Shown piece after piece: positions 52,471 through 61,283 of a DNA stretch of 64,000 nucleotides. The DNA is from Acidovorax temperans. Lineage in GTDB: Bacteria > Pseudomonadota > Gammaproteobacteria > Burkholderiales > Burkholderiaceae_C. Location: NCBI RefSeq assembly GCF_006716905.1, contig NZ_VFPV01000001.1, positions 673,501 to 737,500 of the forward strand, given 5' to 3'. The stretch's first letter is position 1. Each line of letters begins with the position of its first letter. Made by a program: the position numbers and the translations under genes. The notes below the pieces were generated by a model. The model made no database searches and was not told the origin of the DNA. It saw nothing but the letters and a program-made list of their open reading frames with translations.

Positions 52471-53790
52471 TCAGGAAGACTGGCCGCCGCGCACCGGCGT
52501 CGGCTGCGTGGTGGCGCTCAGCGGACTCTGGCACGGATTGGCGCCCGGCAAAGGTGGCAAAGCGGCTGGGGCAGCTGCCGTGGCCGCACCCGATACTGGC
52601 TGGGACGCAGCGGAAGATGCCGTGGCAGGAGCTTCCGCGCCTGCGGCAGAGCGCCCGGCAGAAGGCTGGCCCAGCTCCACCACGCGCACCGCCATGCCAT
52701 CGCGCTGCAAGCGCTGCTGCCCCGCCGTTACCACCACATCACCCGGTGCAAGCCCTTCCACCACCTCCACAAACCCTGGAGTGCGTGCGCCCAGCCGCAC
52801 GGTGGTGCGCTTGGCCACCTGGCTGCCCTCTTCCGGGCCAGCCACCACTCGCAACACATAAGGCGCTGCACCATCGGGAACGATAGCCTCCTCAGGCACC
52901 ACATTGGCGTCAGAGCGTTCACCAAACACCGCCGTGACGCGTGCAAACATGCCGGGGCGCAACTGCAGGCGGCGGTTGTCGATGCAGCCGCGCACGGCGA
53001 GCGAGCGGCCATCGGCATCGATCTGCGGGTTGATGGCCAGCACCACGGCCGAATACTGCACGCCCGGCAGCGCATCAAAGGCCACGCGGGCCGTCTGGCC
53101 GGTTTTCACCTTGTTCTGCAACCGCTCGGGCAGGCGGAAGTCCACGTACACCGCGTCCAGGTCTTCCACGTTGACGATGTCGGCGCCATCCTTGAGGTAG
53201 TCGCCCACGTTCACGCCGCGAATGCCTGCAACGCCATCAAACGGAGCCAGGATGCGCAGGCGCTGCGCTGTGGCTTCGGCCAGGGCGAGCTTGGCCTCAG
53301 CCACCTCAAGGTTGGCGGCACTTTCGTCCACCGATCGCTGGCTGATGAACCCCTGCGCCACCAGCTCCTGGTTGCGCTTGTGGTTGGCGCGGGCGATTGA
53401 CAACTCGGCGCGGCTTTGCTGCACCTGGGCGCGGGGCAGCTGGTCGTCGAGCTGCACCAGCAGCTGCCCCTTGCGCACGCGCTGCCCATCGCTGAAATTG
53501 AGCTGCGTGATGCGCCCGCTGATTTCAGGCCGCAGCACCACGCTGCGCCGCGAACGCAAGCTGCCCACAGCCTCTGCATCGTCGCGCATGGTCATCTGGC
53601 GCACCTTGGTCGCTTCCACCATCACGGGTTTTGCAGGGCTTTGCGCACCAGGCTTGGCCGCTGCGTTGCCCTGCGGTGCGGGAGCACCGGCGCGAGAAGA
53701 CCGCGCAGGCGATTGAAACCACCAGGCGGCGCCTGAAGCAACCGCCAAACCGAGAACAGCAAAAACGACGTATTTGTTCTTGAGCGCCAT
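52471..53790 (-). CDS. RND efflux periplasmic adaptor (membrane fusion protein)
   Basis: A 439-residue adaptor with an N-terminal membrane anchor at residues 6-23 (YVVFAVLGLAVASGAAWWF). The lipoyl-type half-motifs are seen in EISGRITQLNFSDGQRVRKGQLL and LAPFDGVAGIRGVNVGDYLKDGA, flanking the coiled-coil hairpin with AELSIARANHKRNQELV. The C-terminal 70 residues are an Ala/Pro-rich tail with no domain. It links the pump to the outer-membrane channel. The start at MALKNKYVV (53790) begins the anchor; it is the first gene of the pump operon. Confidence 0.92.
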   Translation of the reverse strand: MALKNKYVVFAVLGLAVASGAAWWFQSPARSSRAGAPAPQGNAAAKPGAQSPAKPVMVEATKVRQMTMRDDAEAVGSLRSRRSVVLRPEISGRITQLNFSDGQRVRKGQLLVQLDDQLPRAQVQQSRAELSIARANHKRNQELVAQGFISQRSVDESAANLEVAEAKLALAEATAQRLRILAPFDGVAGIRGVNVGDYLKDGADIVNVEDLDAVYVDFRLPERLQNKVKTGQTARVAFDALPGVQYSAVVLAINPQIDADGRSLAVRGCIDNRRLQLRPGMFARVTAVFGERSDANVVPEEAIVPDGAAPYVLRVVAGPEEGSQVAKRTTVRLGARTPGFVEVVEGLAPGDVVVTAGQQRLQRDGMAVRVVELGQPSAGRSAAGAEAPATASSAASQPVSGAATAAAPAALPPLPGANPCQSPLSATTQPTPVRGGQSS

Positions 53791-54129
53791 GAAATCACAG
53801 ACCTGGGATGAGCGAAATGCAGCCAAACAATGTATCAGCGAGCTGTGGCCTGCGCAGGCGCCCCGCGCTTAACCCCGCCAGCCATTCCCTGAGATTTACG
53901 CAAGCTTTACACGAACGCTGTACGAGAAAACACTGCGCCGTCGCCTGGCCATCACCATGGGGACGGAAGGCGCGAGTGAGCCGCCGTCAGAAAGAGGGTG
54001 ACGGGAGTCTGCACAAAGGCTGCCTCATCGCTATCAGCCGCCAATGAAAGCCGCAGGCAAGCAACCATGCCCACAGTCTGGCTGGCGGGCTTGGCACTGT
54101 GGCGAGATGCCAGGCAGGTCAGAGGCCTC
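53791..54129. other. Gap between the adaptor gene and rnhA
   Basis: About 340 bp with the adaptor promoter region on the minus strand and no convincing gene. A plus-strand frame at 53808-54047 has no motif or ribosome site. No operator or hairpin stands out, and no regulator gene is adjacent. Confidence 0.45.
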
Positions 54130-54576
54130 TCAGCGCCCCATCGCCTTGTCAACGCCCAGGTTGGCCAGCGCGTCAGCACGCTCGTTGCCGGGGTGACCCG
54201 AGTGGCCCTTCACCCAGCGCCATTCAATGCGGTGCCCGCCCGTGTTCACCAAGGTGTCCAGCCGCTTCCACAGCTCCACGTTTTTCACAGGCTGGTTGGA
54301 CGCGGTACGCCAGCCCTTGGCCTTCCAGCCGTGAATCCACTCGGTAATGCCCTTGCGCACATATTCACTGTCCAGAAAAAGCGTCACGGCACAAGGGCGC
54401 TTGAGGGCCGACAGCGCCTCAATCACGGCCATCAGCTCCATGCGGTTGTTCGTGGTGCCCAACTCGCCGCCAAACAATTCTTTTTCCAGCGCGCCAGAAC
54501 GCATCAGCACGCCCCAGCCGCCGGGGCCGGGATTGCCTTTGCACGCACCATCTGTGTAGATCTCAACCTGATTCAA
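54130..54576 (-). CDS. rnhA: Ribonuclease HI
   Basis: A 148-residue enzyme that cuts the RNA strand of RNA-DNA hybrids. The catalytic acids are visible: Asp in [15 protein letters not shown], Glu in [11 protein letters not shown], Asp in FLDSEYV and Asp in [15 protein letters not shown]. The start is set at TTG 54576 because AGGAA lies about eight bases upstream and the product then begins NQVEIYTDG, as RNase HI does; the frame is open further up without homology. It lies 76 bp after the methyltransferase gene on the same strand. Confidence 0.95.
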   Translation of the reverse strand: MNQVEIYTDGACKGNPGPGGWGVLMRSGALEKELFGGELGTTNNRMELMAVIEALSALKRPCAVTLFLDSEYVRKGITEWIHGWKAKGWRTASNQPVKNVELWKRLDTLVNTGGHRIEWRWVKGHSGHPGNERADALANLGVDKAMGR

Positions 54577-54652
54577 ACCGGATTCCTGCCAATTGATTAA
54601 AAAGAGTCGCGAGCCGATGCTTGAGCGCGACGCGCAGCGCCGCCCGGGGTGA

Positions 54653-55471
54653 TCATCGCGGCGGCATGGGGCCATGCGGCCCAGACTTTCGCGCCACCGG
54701 CACCGTGGCAGCCACCCGCTTGCGGCCCGAGCGCCATGCGGGCTCCAGCAGACGCATGCCATGCACACGCTTGACGGCCACCAAAAAGTAGCCAGCCCCA
54801 AGAATGGGCCACCACTTCTCGCCCAGGGGATCAACCCACGAAAAGCGCTCCAGCCATTCGGCACTGCGCACTGCTGGACGATAACAGCCAAAGCGGACGG
54901 TCTCGACCTCGAAGCTCAACAAACGCAGCCAGTCGCGCATGCGCCGAACACCGATGAACTCCCCCACATCGGGCAAATAAAGAGGTTCCTGTGTCCAGCG
55001 CTGGCACAGCCGTACACGCATCTGCCGCAGGCCCCACAGGCTCAGGGGGTTGAGCCCGGCAATCACCACCCGGCCCTCGGGCACCAGCACACGCTCCACT
55101 TCACGCAGCGCCATGTGCGGGTCCACGCTCAATTCCAGGGTGTGGGGCAACACCACCAAATCCAGACTGGCATTGGGAAACGGCAGGGCCTCGGGCTCAG
55201 CCCACAGGGCCGCCGCACGCGGCGCATGGGACGTGCCAGCGTCCGAGGGCTCTTCAGTGCGCGAGAGCATGGCATCCGCCCCCAGCGCCAGCCACTGGTG
55301 CGGCATACGGTTGGTGCGCAGACCTTCGATGCGCGGCATACCCAGCTGCAGCGCGTGGTAGCCAAAGATGTCGGCCACGGCGTCGTCCATGCAGGCCTGC
55401 TCCCAGGCAAGCAGGTAGCGGCCTGGGGCAGAGTCGAACCACTGGTGCAAATCTATAATTTCAGAGCTCAT
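54653..55471 (-). CDS. Class I SAM-dependent methyltransferase
   Basis: A 272-residue Methyltransf_11-like protein. The usual Gly-rich SAM motif is degenerate here; the acidic strand and post-motifs are [20 protein letters not shown] and [25 protein letters not shown]. Such genes commonly pair with gloB and rnhA in betaproteobacteria; the substrate is unknown. The start at 55471 overlaps the gloB ATG in the shared CATG; an upstream ATG at 55504 would overlap gloB coding sequence. Confidence 0.85.
   Translation of the reverse strand: MSSEIIDLHQWFDSAPGRYLLAWEQACMDDAVADIFGYHALQLGMPRIEGLRTNRMPHQWLALGADAMLSRTEEPSDAGTSHAPRAAALWAEPEALPFPNASLDLVVLPHTLELSVDPHMALREVERVLVPEGRVVIAGLNPLSLWGLRQMRVRLCQRWTQEPLYLPDVGEFIGVRRMRDWLRLLSFEVETVRFGCYRPAVRSAEWLERFSWVDPLGEKWWPILGAGYFLVAVKRVHGMRLLEPAWRSGRKRVAATVPVARKSGPHGPMPPR
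55454..55459 (+). promoter_or_regulatory. -10 element TATAAT before gloB
   Basis: A perfect TATAAT ends 10 bp before the gloB ATG, so transcription would begin only about four bases before the start codon. No good -35 is visible. It lies inside the start of the divergent methyltransferase gene. Confidence 0.45.
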
Positions 55472-56246
55472 GAAACTGCTGCCGCTACCCGCCTTCACCG
55501 ACAACTACATCTGGATGCTGCATGACGGAACGCATGCCGTGGTGGTGGACCCTGGGGATGCAACCCCGGTGCAGCACGCATTGCAGTCGCTGGGGTTGAC
55601 GCTGCAGGCGATTCTAGTCACCCACCACCATGCGGATCATGTCGGTGGCGTAGGGGCTTTGCAGCAGCAAACGGGGGCGACCGTCTACGGCCCTGCAACC
55701 GAAAAAATCACGCCCCAACCCATCGGGCTCACGGAAGGCCTGCAGGTACAAGTGCTGGGTCTTACCCTGCAGGTACTGGACGTGCCGGGGCACACCGCTG
55801 GGCACATCGCCTACTACTGCGCAGACTCGCCCGAAGGCCCCTTGCTGTTCTGCGGCGATACACTGTTCTCCGGCGGGTGCGGTCGCCTGTTTGAGGGCAC
55901 GCCTGCGCAGATGCATGCATCGCTGCAAAAACTCAGCGCATTGCCCGACCACACCCAGGTGTGTTGTGCGCATGAATACACACTCTCTAACCTGAAATTT
56001 GCCTTGGCGGTGGAACCCACCAACGAGGCATTGCTCAACTACAACGCCTGGTGCGCGGCACAGCGCGCCAGTGGCCGCCCCACGCTGCCATCCCACATGG
56101 CGCAGGAGCGCGCCATCAATCCGTTTTTGCGGGTTCAGCAACCGGCAGTCGCACAAGCCGCCCAGGCTTATGCACCGCAGACCGATGTCAACGACGCAAT
56201 TGCCGTACTGGCGGCCTTGCGCAATTGGAAGAACGAGTTTCGATGA
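55470..56246 (+). CDS. gloB: Hydroxyacylglutathione hydrolase (glyoxalase II)
   Basis: A 258-residue metallo-beta-lactamase-fold enzyme that hydrolyses S-lactoylglutathione, the second step of methylglyoxal detoxification. The binuclear metal motif THHHADH is at residues 51-57, with further ligands in VPGHTAGHIAY, CGDTLFSGGCGRLFEG and CCAHEYTLSNL. The C-terminal NPFLR and helical substrate domain are typical. The ATG overlaps the divergent methyltransferase start, and its stop overlaps the mltD start as ATGA. Confidence 0.95.
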   Translation: MKLLPLPAFTDNYIWMLHDGTHAVVVDPGDATPVQHALQSLGLTLQAILVTHHHADHVGGVGALQQQTGATVYGPATEKITPQPIGLTEGLQVQVLGLTLQVLDVPGHTAGHIAYYCADSPEGPLLFCGDTLFSGGCGRLFEGTPAQMHASLQKLSALPDHTQVCCAHEYTLSNLKFALAVEPTNEALLNYNAWCAAQRASGRPTLPSHMAQERAINPFLRVQQPAVAQAAQAYAPQTDVNDAIAVLAALRNWKNEFR

Positions 56247-57763
56247 AATTTCTGCACATTGTCAGCCTGGTAGGCATGCTCTGGTTGACGGGCTGCGCCA
56301 CCACCGGCGGAGCCCCTGGGGTGGTCAGCAACGCCCCTGACGACACACCCACCAGCAGTCGCCCTGCGCACACCCCCATCATCCCCAAGGGCCCCCTGCA
56401 GCCCATCAAGGCGGCCAATGCCAGTAGCCAGGAGGTCGCATCGCTCTCCACCCCGGCAGACCTCTGGGACCGCATCCGGCGTGGCTTTGCCATGCCCGAC
56501 CTGCAGCACGAACTGGTGCAGGACCGCGAGCAGTGGTACGCCAGCCGCCCCGACTACATGCAGCGCATGACAGAGCGCTCCAGCAAATACCTGTTCCATA
56601 TCGTTGAAGAGCTGGAGCGGCGCGGCATGCCCACCGAACTGGCCCTGCTGCCTTACATCGAAAGTGCCTTCAACCCCCAGGCGGTCTCCAGCGCCAAGGC
56701 GGCAGGCATGTGGCAGTTCATGCCGGCCACCGGCAGTTACTTTGACTTGAAGCAGAACGCGTTCCGTGATGACCGGCGCGACGTGCTGGCCTCCACCCGC
56801 GCCGCGCTGGACTACCTGCAAAAGCTCTACGGCATGTTTGGCGACTGGCACCTGGCCCTGGCGGCCTACAACTGGGGTGAAGGCAGCGTGGGCCGTGCCA
56901 TTGCCCGCAACCAGAAACAGGGTCTGGGCACCAGCTACACCGACCTGAACATGCCGGCAGAAACACGCATGTACGTGCCCAAGCTGCAGGCCGTGAAAAA
57001 CATTGTGGCCAACCCGGAAGCCTTCAAAACCGAGTTGCCGGTGATTGAGAACCACCCCTACTTCCAGACGGTGGACATCACCCACGACATTGACGTTGCA
57101 CTGGCGGCCAGCCTCGCGGGGATTCGCGAATCAGACTTCCGGGCACTGAACCCCTCCTTCCACAAGCCGGTGATCCTGGCAGCGGGCACGCCGCAGATTC
57201 TGCTGCCCTGGGACAACGCCAAGGTGTTCCAGCGCAACCTTGAAGCCCACAAAGAGGGGCAATACGCCAGCTGGACGGTGTGGCCCGTTCCCACCACCAT
57301 GACCGTGGCCGAGGCTGCGCGGCGCACGGACATGAGCGAAAGCGACCTGCGCAGCGTGAACAACATCCCACCGCGCATGATGATCAAGGCGGGCTCGGCA
57401 CTGATCGTTCCACGCAGCGCCACCACCCGCCAGGACGTGTCTTCACACCTGGCCGACAACGGGCAGGTGGCCCTGGCGCCCGAGATCGTCACGCGCCGCG
57501 CCTCGGTGCGGGCGGGCAAGGGCGAAACCGTGGCCACACTGGCCAGGCGCTACAAGGTCAGCGCAGCGAACGTGGCCGACTGGAACGATGTGAAACTGAA
57601 CGCAGCCTTCAAGGCGGGCCAGCAAGTCGTGATGTACCTGCCGGTGCGCCAGGCATCAGCGCCTGCGCCACGGGCACAAGCACGCAGTGCCCCTGGCAAG
57701 GTGGTCTCTGCATCAACCCCCAAGCGCCGTGGCGGTACGCCATCAAAGGTGCGGAGGCGCTGA
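56243..57763 (+). CDS. mltD: Membrane-bound lytic murein transglycosylase D
   Basis: A 506-residue outer-membrane lipoprotein with lipobox LTGC near residues 15-18. The SLT catalytic domain (about 120-250) has Glu140 in LPYIESAFNPQAVSSAKAAG and MWQFMP, then ALAAYNWGEGSVGRAI. Two C-terminal LysM domains (about 335-385 and 415-465) bind glycan (TVAEAARRTDMSESDLRSVN and TVATLARRYKVSAANVADWN). It cleaves peptidoglycan with 1,6-anhydro product. The start overlaps the gloB stop; the frame open upstream is gloB shadow. Confidence 0.95.
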   Translation: MKFLHIVSLVGMLWLTGCATTGGAPGVVSNAPDDTPTSSRPAHTPIIPKGPLQPIKAANASSQEVASLSTPADLWDRIRRGFAMPDLQHELVQDREQWYASRPDYMQRMTERSSKYLFHIVEELERRGMPTELALLPYIESAFNPQAVSSAKAAGMWQFMPATGSYFDLKQNAFRDDRRDVLASTRAALDYLQKLYGMFGDWHLALAAYNWGEGSVGRAIARNQKQGLGTSYTDLNMPAETRMYVPKLQAVKNIVANPEAFKTELPVIENHPYFQTVDITHDIDVALAASLAGIRESDFRALNPSFHKPVILAAGTPQILLPWDNAKVFQRNLEAHKEGQYASWTVWPVPTTMTVAEAARRTDMSESDLRSVNNIPPRMMIKAGSALIVPRSATTRQDVSSHLADNGQVALAPEIVTRRASVRAGKGETVATLARRYKVSAANVADWNDVKLNAAFKAGQQVVMYLPVRQASAPAPRAQARSAPGKVVSASTPKRRGGTPSKVRRR

Positions 57764-57854
57764 CACAGTCGTTCGGGCGGGCTGGCCAGTCACCAGCCTT
57801 GCCTTGATTGAGTGTGTGCGGAGCAACAACCCCCACACCGACACCTCTAGGTGC

Positions 57855-58007
57855 TCAGAGGCGCATGGACGCCATGCCCATCAGGCCCAAAATTCCCATG
57901 ATGATCAGGTACAGCGCCACGATGGTGCTGAGCAGGCGTGGCATGACCAGGATGAGAATGCCGGCGATCAAGGACACCAACGGGCCGATGCTGATACTGA
58001 GCGACAT
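57855..58007 (-). CDS. DUF3096 small membrane protein
   Basis: A 50-residue protein, read from ATG 58007, almost wholly hydrophobic. SLSISIGPLVSLIAGILIL, MPRLLSTIVALYLII and GILGLMGM form two helices separated by a MPRLL turn. This is the pattern of DUF3096, a family of two-helix mini-proteins of unknown function in proteobacteria. It stands alone between mltD and the NMT1-like gene. Confidence 0.75.
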   Translation of the reverse strand: MSLSISIGPLVSLIAGILILVMPRLLSTIVALYLIIMGILGLMGMASMRL

Positions 58008-58069
58008 GCGCGGTTCTTTCTGCGAGTGGAAAAACCGCTATCTTGCCCCAGCCCAATCGCCCGGCGGCA

Positions 58070-59122
58070 TCAAACGTTGAATTTTTGCCGCGCCTTGCGC
58101 ACCCAGTCGTTCGAGAAGGTGCGAGCCAGGTCCACCTTGGTGGCGGCAAGCTCCGGGTAGGCCAGCGTGAGGGCACGCAACGCCACTGCGGGGGCATCGT
58201 CCGGCATCATCCCGTTGGGCGAAAACGTTTCGCGGATACGGTGGAACGCTGCCAGATACAAAGGTCGGTCGGTGGCCAAATACGAGGCGGGCAATGCTTT
58301 GACGATATCGGCTGGCTCGGCGGTCTGCAGCCATTTGAGGGCGTGGACCATGGCGTTCACCAGGGCCTGCACCTGATCGGGGCGCTTGTGTACAAAAGGC
58401 TGCGAGGCGTACAGGCAGCTGGCCGGCATGGTGCCGCCAAACAGTTCATGAGAAGCCTTGATCGTTCGCGCGTCCACCACCACACGCAAGCCCTGCTTCT
58501 GCTCGGCCTGCGCAATGATGGGGTCGGAGTGGCACAGCGCATGGATCTGCCCTGCGCGCAGCGCGGCCATGGCCGCCGTGGCAGAGGCCATTGACACATA
58601 CGTCGCACCCTGCGGGTTCAGCCCTTCCCGAGCCAGAATCCAGCGGGCAAACGAGTGGGTGGAGGAACCCGGTGCAGACACGCCAATGCGCTTGCCCGCC
58701 AGATCACGCACCGATTCATACTGGGGCAGCATGCGCGGCAGAATGCCCAGCGCAATCTGCGGCGCCCGTCCGTGCAGCACCACCGAGCGCAATACGTATC
58801 CATTCAGCTGCTGCCGGATGGTGTGCTCGTAAGAGCCCGAGACCACATCTACCGAGCCATCCTGCAACGCCTGCAGGGCCAGAGCACCGGCAGAAAAGTC
58901 GCGCAGCACCACATCCAGCCCCTCGGCCTTGAAGAAACCCAGCTGCTCTGCCAGCAGCACGGGCAAGTGGTACATCTCGCCTTGCCCCGCCACCGCCAGC
59001 GTCAGGCGATCACCGAGCGCCGCAGCGCGCGAACGGGCCGCCAGCAGGGGCGCGAACACGCCCGCTGCACAGGCGGCAGACATGATCCCGAGAGTACGGC
59101 GGCGAATCAAAGCACGCGGCAT
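58070..59122 (-). CDS. NMT1/SsuA-like ABC transporter substrate-binding protein
   Basis: A 350-residue exported protein. The N-terminus MPRALIRRRTLGIMSAACAAG is a Tat-like signal (RRR with a hydrophobic run). The binding domain shows YHLPVLLAEQLGFFKAEGLDV, DVVSGSYEHT, and IGVSAPGSSTHSFARWIL. Such proteins bind sulfonates, thiamine precursors or nitrate-like ligands; no permease or ATPase genes are adjacent, so the ligand is unknown. The start at 59122 begins the signal; an upstream ATG at 59203 is unlikely. Confidence 0.85.
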   Translation of the reverse strand: MPRALIRRRTLGIMSAACAAGVFAPLLAARSRAAALGDRLTLAVAGQGEMYHLPVLLAEQLGFFKAEGLDVVLRDFSAGALALQALQDGSVDVVSGSYEHTIRQQLNGYVLRSVVLHGRAPQIALGILPRMLPQYESVRDLAGKRIGVSAPGSSTHSFARWILAREGLNPQGATYVSMASATAAMAALRAGQIHALCHSDPIIAQAEQKQGLRVVVDARTIKASHELFGGTMPASCLYASQPFVHKRPDQVQALVNAMVHALKWLQTAEPADIVKALPASYLATDRPLYLAAFHRIRETFSPNGMMPDDAPAVALRALTLAYPELAATKVDLARTFSNDWVRKARQKFNV

Positions 59123-59257
59123 GAAGGTAAAGATGTGAAGGGAATGAATTGCTGCACCGCAACAATTGTGCAAGCACCCAGCAAACGAAGCATCAGGGAA
59201 CACCCCTGAGGACTTTTACGTACTGCCGTGCTTTTTCAGCCAGTGAGGGCAAGTAAC

Positions 59258-59297
59258 CATCCCCCGGCAGAGCCGGGGGGCCTCCTTTTGGTAGCTA
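59258..59297 (-). mobile_element. 40-bp IS200 remnant (fused ends)
   Basis: Preceded by GTAAC, it starts CATCCCCCGGCA like the left end of the IS200 copies and continues GAGCCGGGGGGCCTCC... to TAGCTA like their right end. The 622-bp interior is missing. It fits recombination between the two related hairpins. Confidence 0.8.
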
Positions 59298-59333
59298 GTG
59301 CCCATGGCATGCAAAAAACCTGCCCACCGCAAC

Positions 59334-59768
59334 TCAGCGATAGCCCACGAACAAGATCGCGACATTCACCATGAACGCCCCGGCCCACACAGCGCTGCGG
59401 GCTGTGGGCATGTTGGAGACATACACCATGACGTAGAACATGCGCAGCATGACGAACAGCATGGCCAGCAAGTCCAGCAAGTCCAGCCAGGTCTGCCGCG
59501 CCCCAAGCTGGTGCGCAATGATGACGGCGCCAATGAAAAAGGGCAGCGACTCAAAGCTGTTGGCCTGCGCGGCGTTGGCGCGGGCGCGCCAGTCACCCTG
59601 GCGTGCAAGCCAGCTGCGCGGGTCACTGTTGTCATAGCCACCCTGAGCGGGCGGCTTGCCCAGGGTGCCGCTCTTGGCGATCCAGGCGCACACGATGGGC
59701 AGCAACGCCGCCACCAAAACGCACCAATAAGCCACGGTGAATCGGGCCACTTGCAGGGATGTATTCAT
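59334..59768 (-). CDS. MAPEG family membrane protein
   Basis: A 144-residue protein with four hydrophobic helices. The MAPEG (eicosanoid and glutathione metabolism) pattern is visible: RARANAAQANSFESLPFF is the glutathione-site loop, followed by RMFYVMVYVSNMPTARSAVW. Bacterial MAPEG members act on glutathione conjugates or are of unknown function. It has its own start and no operon partner; the IS200 remnant lies after its stop. Confidence 0.88.
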   Translation of the reverse strand: MNTSLQVARFTVAYWCVLVAALLPIVCAWIAKSGTLGKPPAQGGYDNSDPRSWLARQGDWRARANAAQANSFESLPFFIGAVIIAHQLGARQTWLDLLDLLAMLFVMLRMFYVMVYVSNMPTARSAVWAGAFMVNVAILFVGYR

Positions 59769-59870
59769 TTGTAAGCCTTTTAGGGCCCAAAGCCCCTGTT
59801 TATCAGCGCGAGCCGCTATGATTTTGGGAGTATTCTACCTGCGACAAGCGGGGCCAAATGCCCTGCCAAT

Positions 59871-60461
59871 TCAGCGGCGATCGACCAGCGCGTGCGCAAT
59901 CGTGCCCAGGTCCACATACTCCAGCTCGCTGCCCACGGGCACGCCGCGCGCCAGCCGCGTCACATGCAAGCCCCGGCTCTTGAGGGCTTCGCTCAACACA
60001 TGGGCCGTGGCCTCGCCCTCGGCATTGAAGTTGGTGGCCAGAATCACCTCCTGCACCACGCCATCGCTGGCGCGCTCCATCAGCTTGTGCAGGCCTATCT
60101 CTTTCGGGCCAATGCCATCGAGCGGGCTCAGCCGCCCCATCAGCACAAAGTAAAGCCCTTTGAACGCCCCCGTACGCTCCAGCGCCGACTGGTCAGCCGG
60201 GCTCTCCACCACGCACAGCCGCGATGCATCGCGCTCCGGGTTCAGGCAGGTGCTGCAGATATCGTCTTCGGTGAACGTGTGGCAACGCGCGCAGTGGTGA
60301 ACGTTTTGCACCGCATCGTGCAGCGCCACCGACAAAGCCTCGGCCCCCGCACGGTCATGCTGCATCAAGTGAAACGCCATGCGCTGCGCAGACTTGACCC
60401 CCACCCCCGGCAAACGGCGCAGCGCCTGGATCAAGACCTCAAGGGCGTTGGTGGAAGACAT
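59871..60461 (-). CDS. recR: Recombination mediator RecR
   Basis: A 196-residue protein of the RecFOR pathway, which loads RecA at gaps. The helix-hairpin-helix [20 protein letters not shown] is at the N-terminus. The zinc finger [16 protein letters not shown] follows, then the Toprim domain with [15 protein letters not shown] and [14 protein letters not shown]. It belongs to the conserved dnaX-ebfC-recR order on the minus strand. The start at 60461 begins the standard N-terminus. Confidence 0.95.
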   Translation of the reverse strand: MSSTNALEVLIQALRRLPGVGVKSAQRMAFHLMQHDRAGAEALSVALHDAVQNVHHCARCHTFTEDDICSTCLNPERDASRLCVVESPADQSALERTGAFKGLYFVLMGRLSPLDGIGPKEIGLHKLMERASDGVVQEVILATNFNAEGEATAHVLSEALKSRGLHVTRLARGVPVGSELEYVDLGTIAHALVDRR

Positions 60462-60621
60462 GGGAGAAGATTTGAGAAAAAAGTGAGCGCAGTTAACAAC
60501 CCGTTGTAGGCACGCCCGGCCCAAACGCAGACGCAAGATTGGCTTTTCCGGCCTTTCACACCCCACCCTCAAGGGCGTAGCGAGCGGGATGAGCTGCAAG
60601 GCGGCCGGAGCACAGCAACCG

Positions 60622-60640
60622 GAACGTACTTGAAGTACGT
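60622..60640. repeat. Intergenic palindrome between ebfC and recR
   Basis: ACGTACTTGAAGTACGT (60624-60640) is a perfect 8-bp palindrome around one base, flanked by inverted GCAACCGG / GGATTGCG-like bases. It looks like a REP-type element. The rest of the 234-bp gap shows nothing else. Confidence 0.5.
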
Positions 60641-60695
60641 GAGGATTGCGAGCACCGCCCAACAACGCAGATCGCCCGCTCGGTAGCCAACCCCC

Positions 60696-61028
60696 TCAGA
60701 AAGGGAATTTCATGCCGCCGGGGAGGCCTGGCATCCCTGCGGTGAGTTTGCCCATCTTCTCCGCCGAAGTCTCTTCAGCCTTGCGCACAGCCGCATTGAA
60801 CGCAGCCGCCACCAGGTCTTCCAGCATGTCCTTGTCTTCGGCCAGCAGGCTGGGGTCGATGGTGATGCGCTTGACGTCGTGCTTGCAGGTCATCACCACC
60901 TTGACCAGGCCCGCGCCCGATTCGCCTTCCACTTCGATGAAAGCCAGTTCGTCCTGGGCCTTCTTGAGGTTGTCCTGCATGGCCTGGGCTTGCTTCATCA
61001 GGCCGGCGAGTTGTCCTTTATTGAACAT
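60696..61028 (-). CDS. ebfC: YbaB/EbfC family nucleoid-associated protein
   Basis: A 110-residue DNA-binding protein. [20 protein letters not shown] is the family start, followed by [20 protein letters not shown] and the helical dimer part. The C-terminal [13 protein letters not shown] is typical. It binds DNA broadly as a dimer. It sits between dnaX and recR, the conserved position, with the start at 61028. Confidence 0.95.
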   Translation of the reverse strand: MFNKGQLAGLMKQAQAMQDNLKKAQDELAFIEVEGESGAGLVKVVMTCKHDVKRITIDPSLLAEDKDMLEDLVAAAFNAAVRKAEETSAEKMGKLTAGMPGLPGGMKFPF

Positions 61029-61124
61029 GGATGGTTTCCTTTGCTTTCTTTCTGGTTGATCGATTCCCACGTAGGGACGGAAATTCAGTATCCGAAATTC
61101 ACGGTATTGTGCTTTGCGCCGTTA

Positions 61125-61283
61125 GCGGCCATCGAAACCGCCGCTGCCCAGACCAGTGCTCCCGCGCAAGGGCCGCCAAGCCGCGTAGGCGGCGCTTCGC
61201 TCGCGTGCGCTGGGAGCGTCCCCCTCCCGCGAAGCGAGAGAGGGGGAAGGCGCCGAAGGCGACTCAGGGGGTGTTTCATCTCA
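61125..61283 (-). repeat. Dispersed GC-rich intergenic repeat, copy A
   Basis: On the minus strand it begins TGAAACACCCCCTGAGTCGC and ends TGGGCAGCGGCGGTTTCGATGG split here for length: first end near 61278, last near 61125. The ends match copy B at 38444-38541. An internal hairpin CCCCCTC...GAGAGGGGG lies at about 61220-61246. Confidence 0.6.

Noticed and set aside
53808-54047. Small plus-strand gene between the adaptor gene and rnhA
   Set aside because: No ribosome site or recognisable motif, and the composition looks random.
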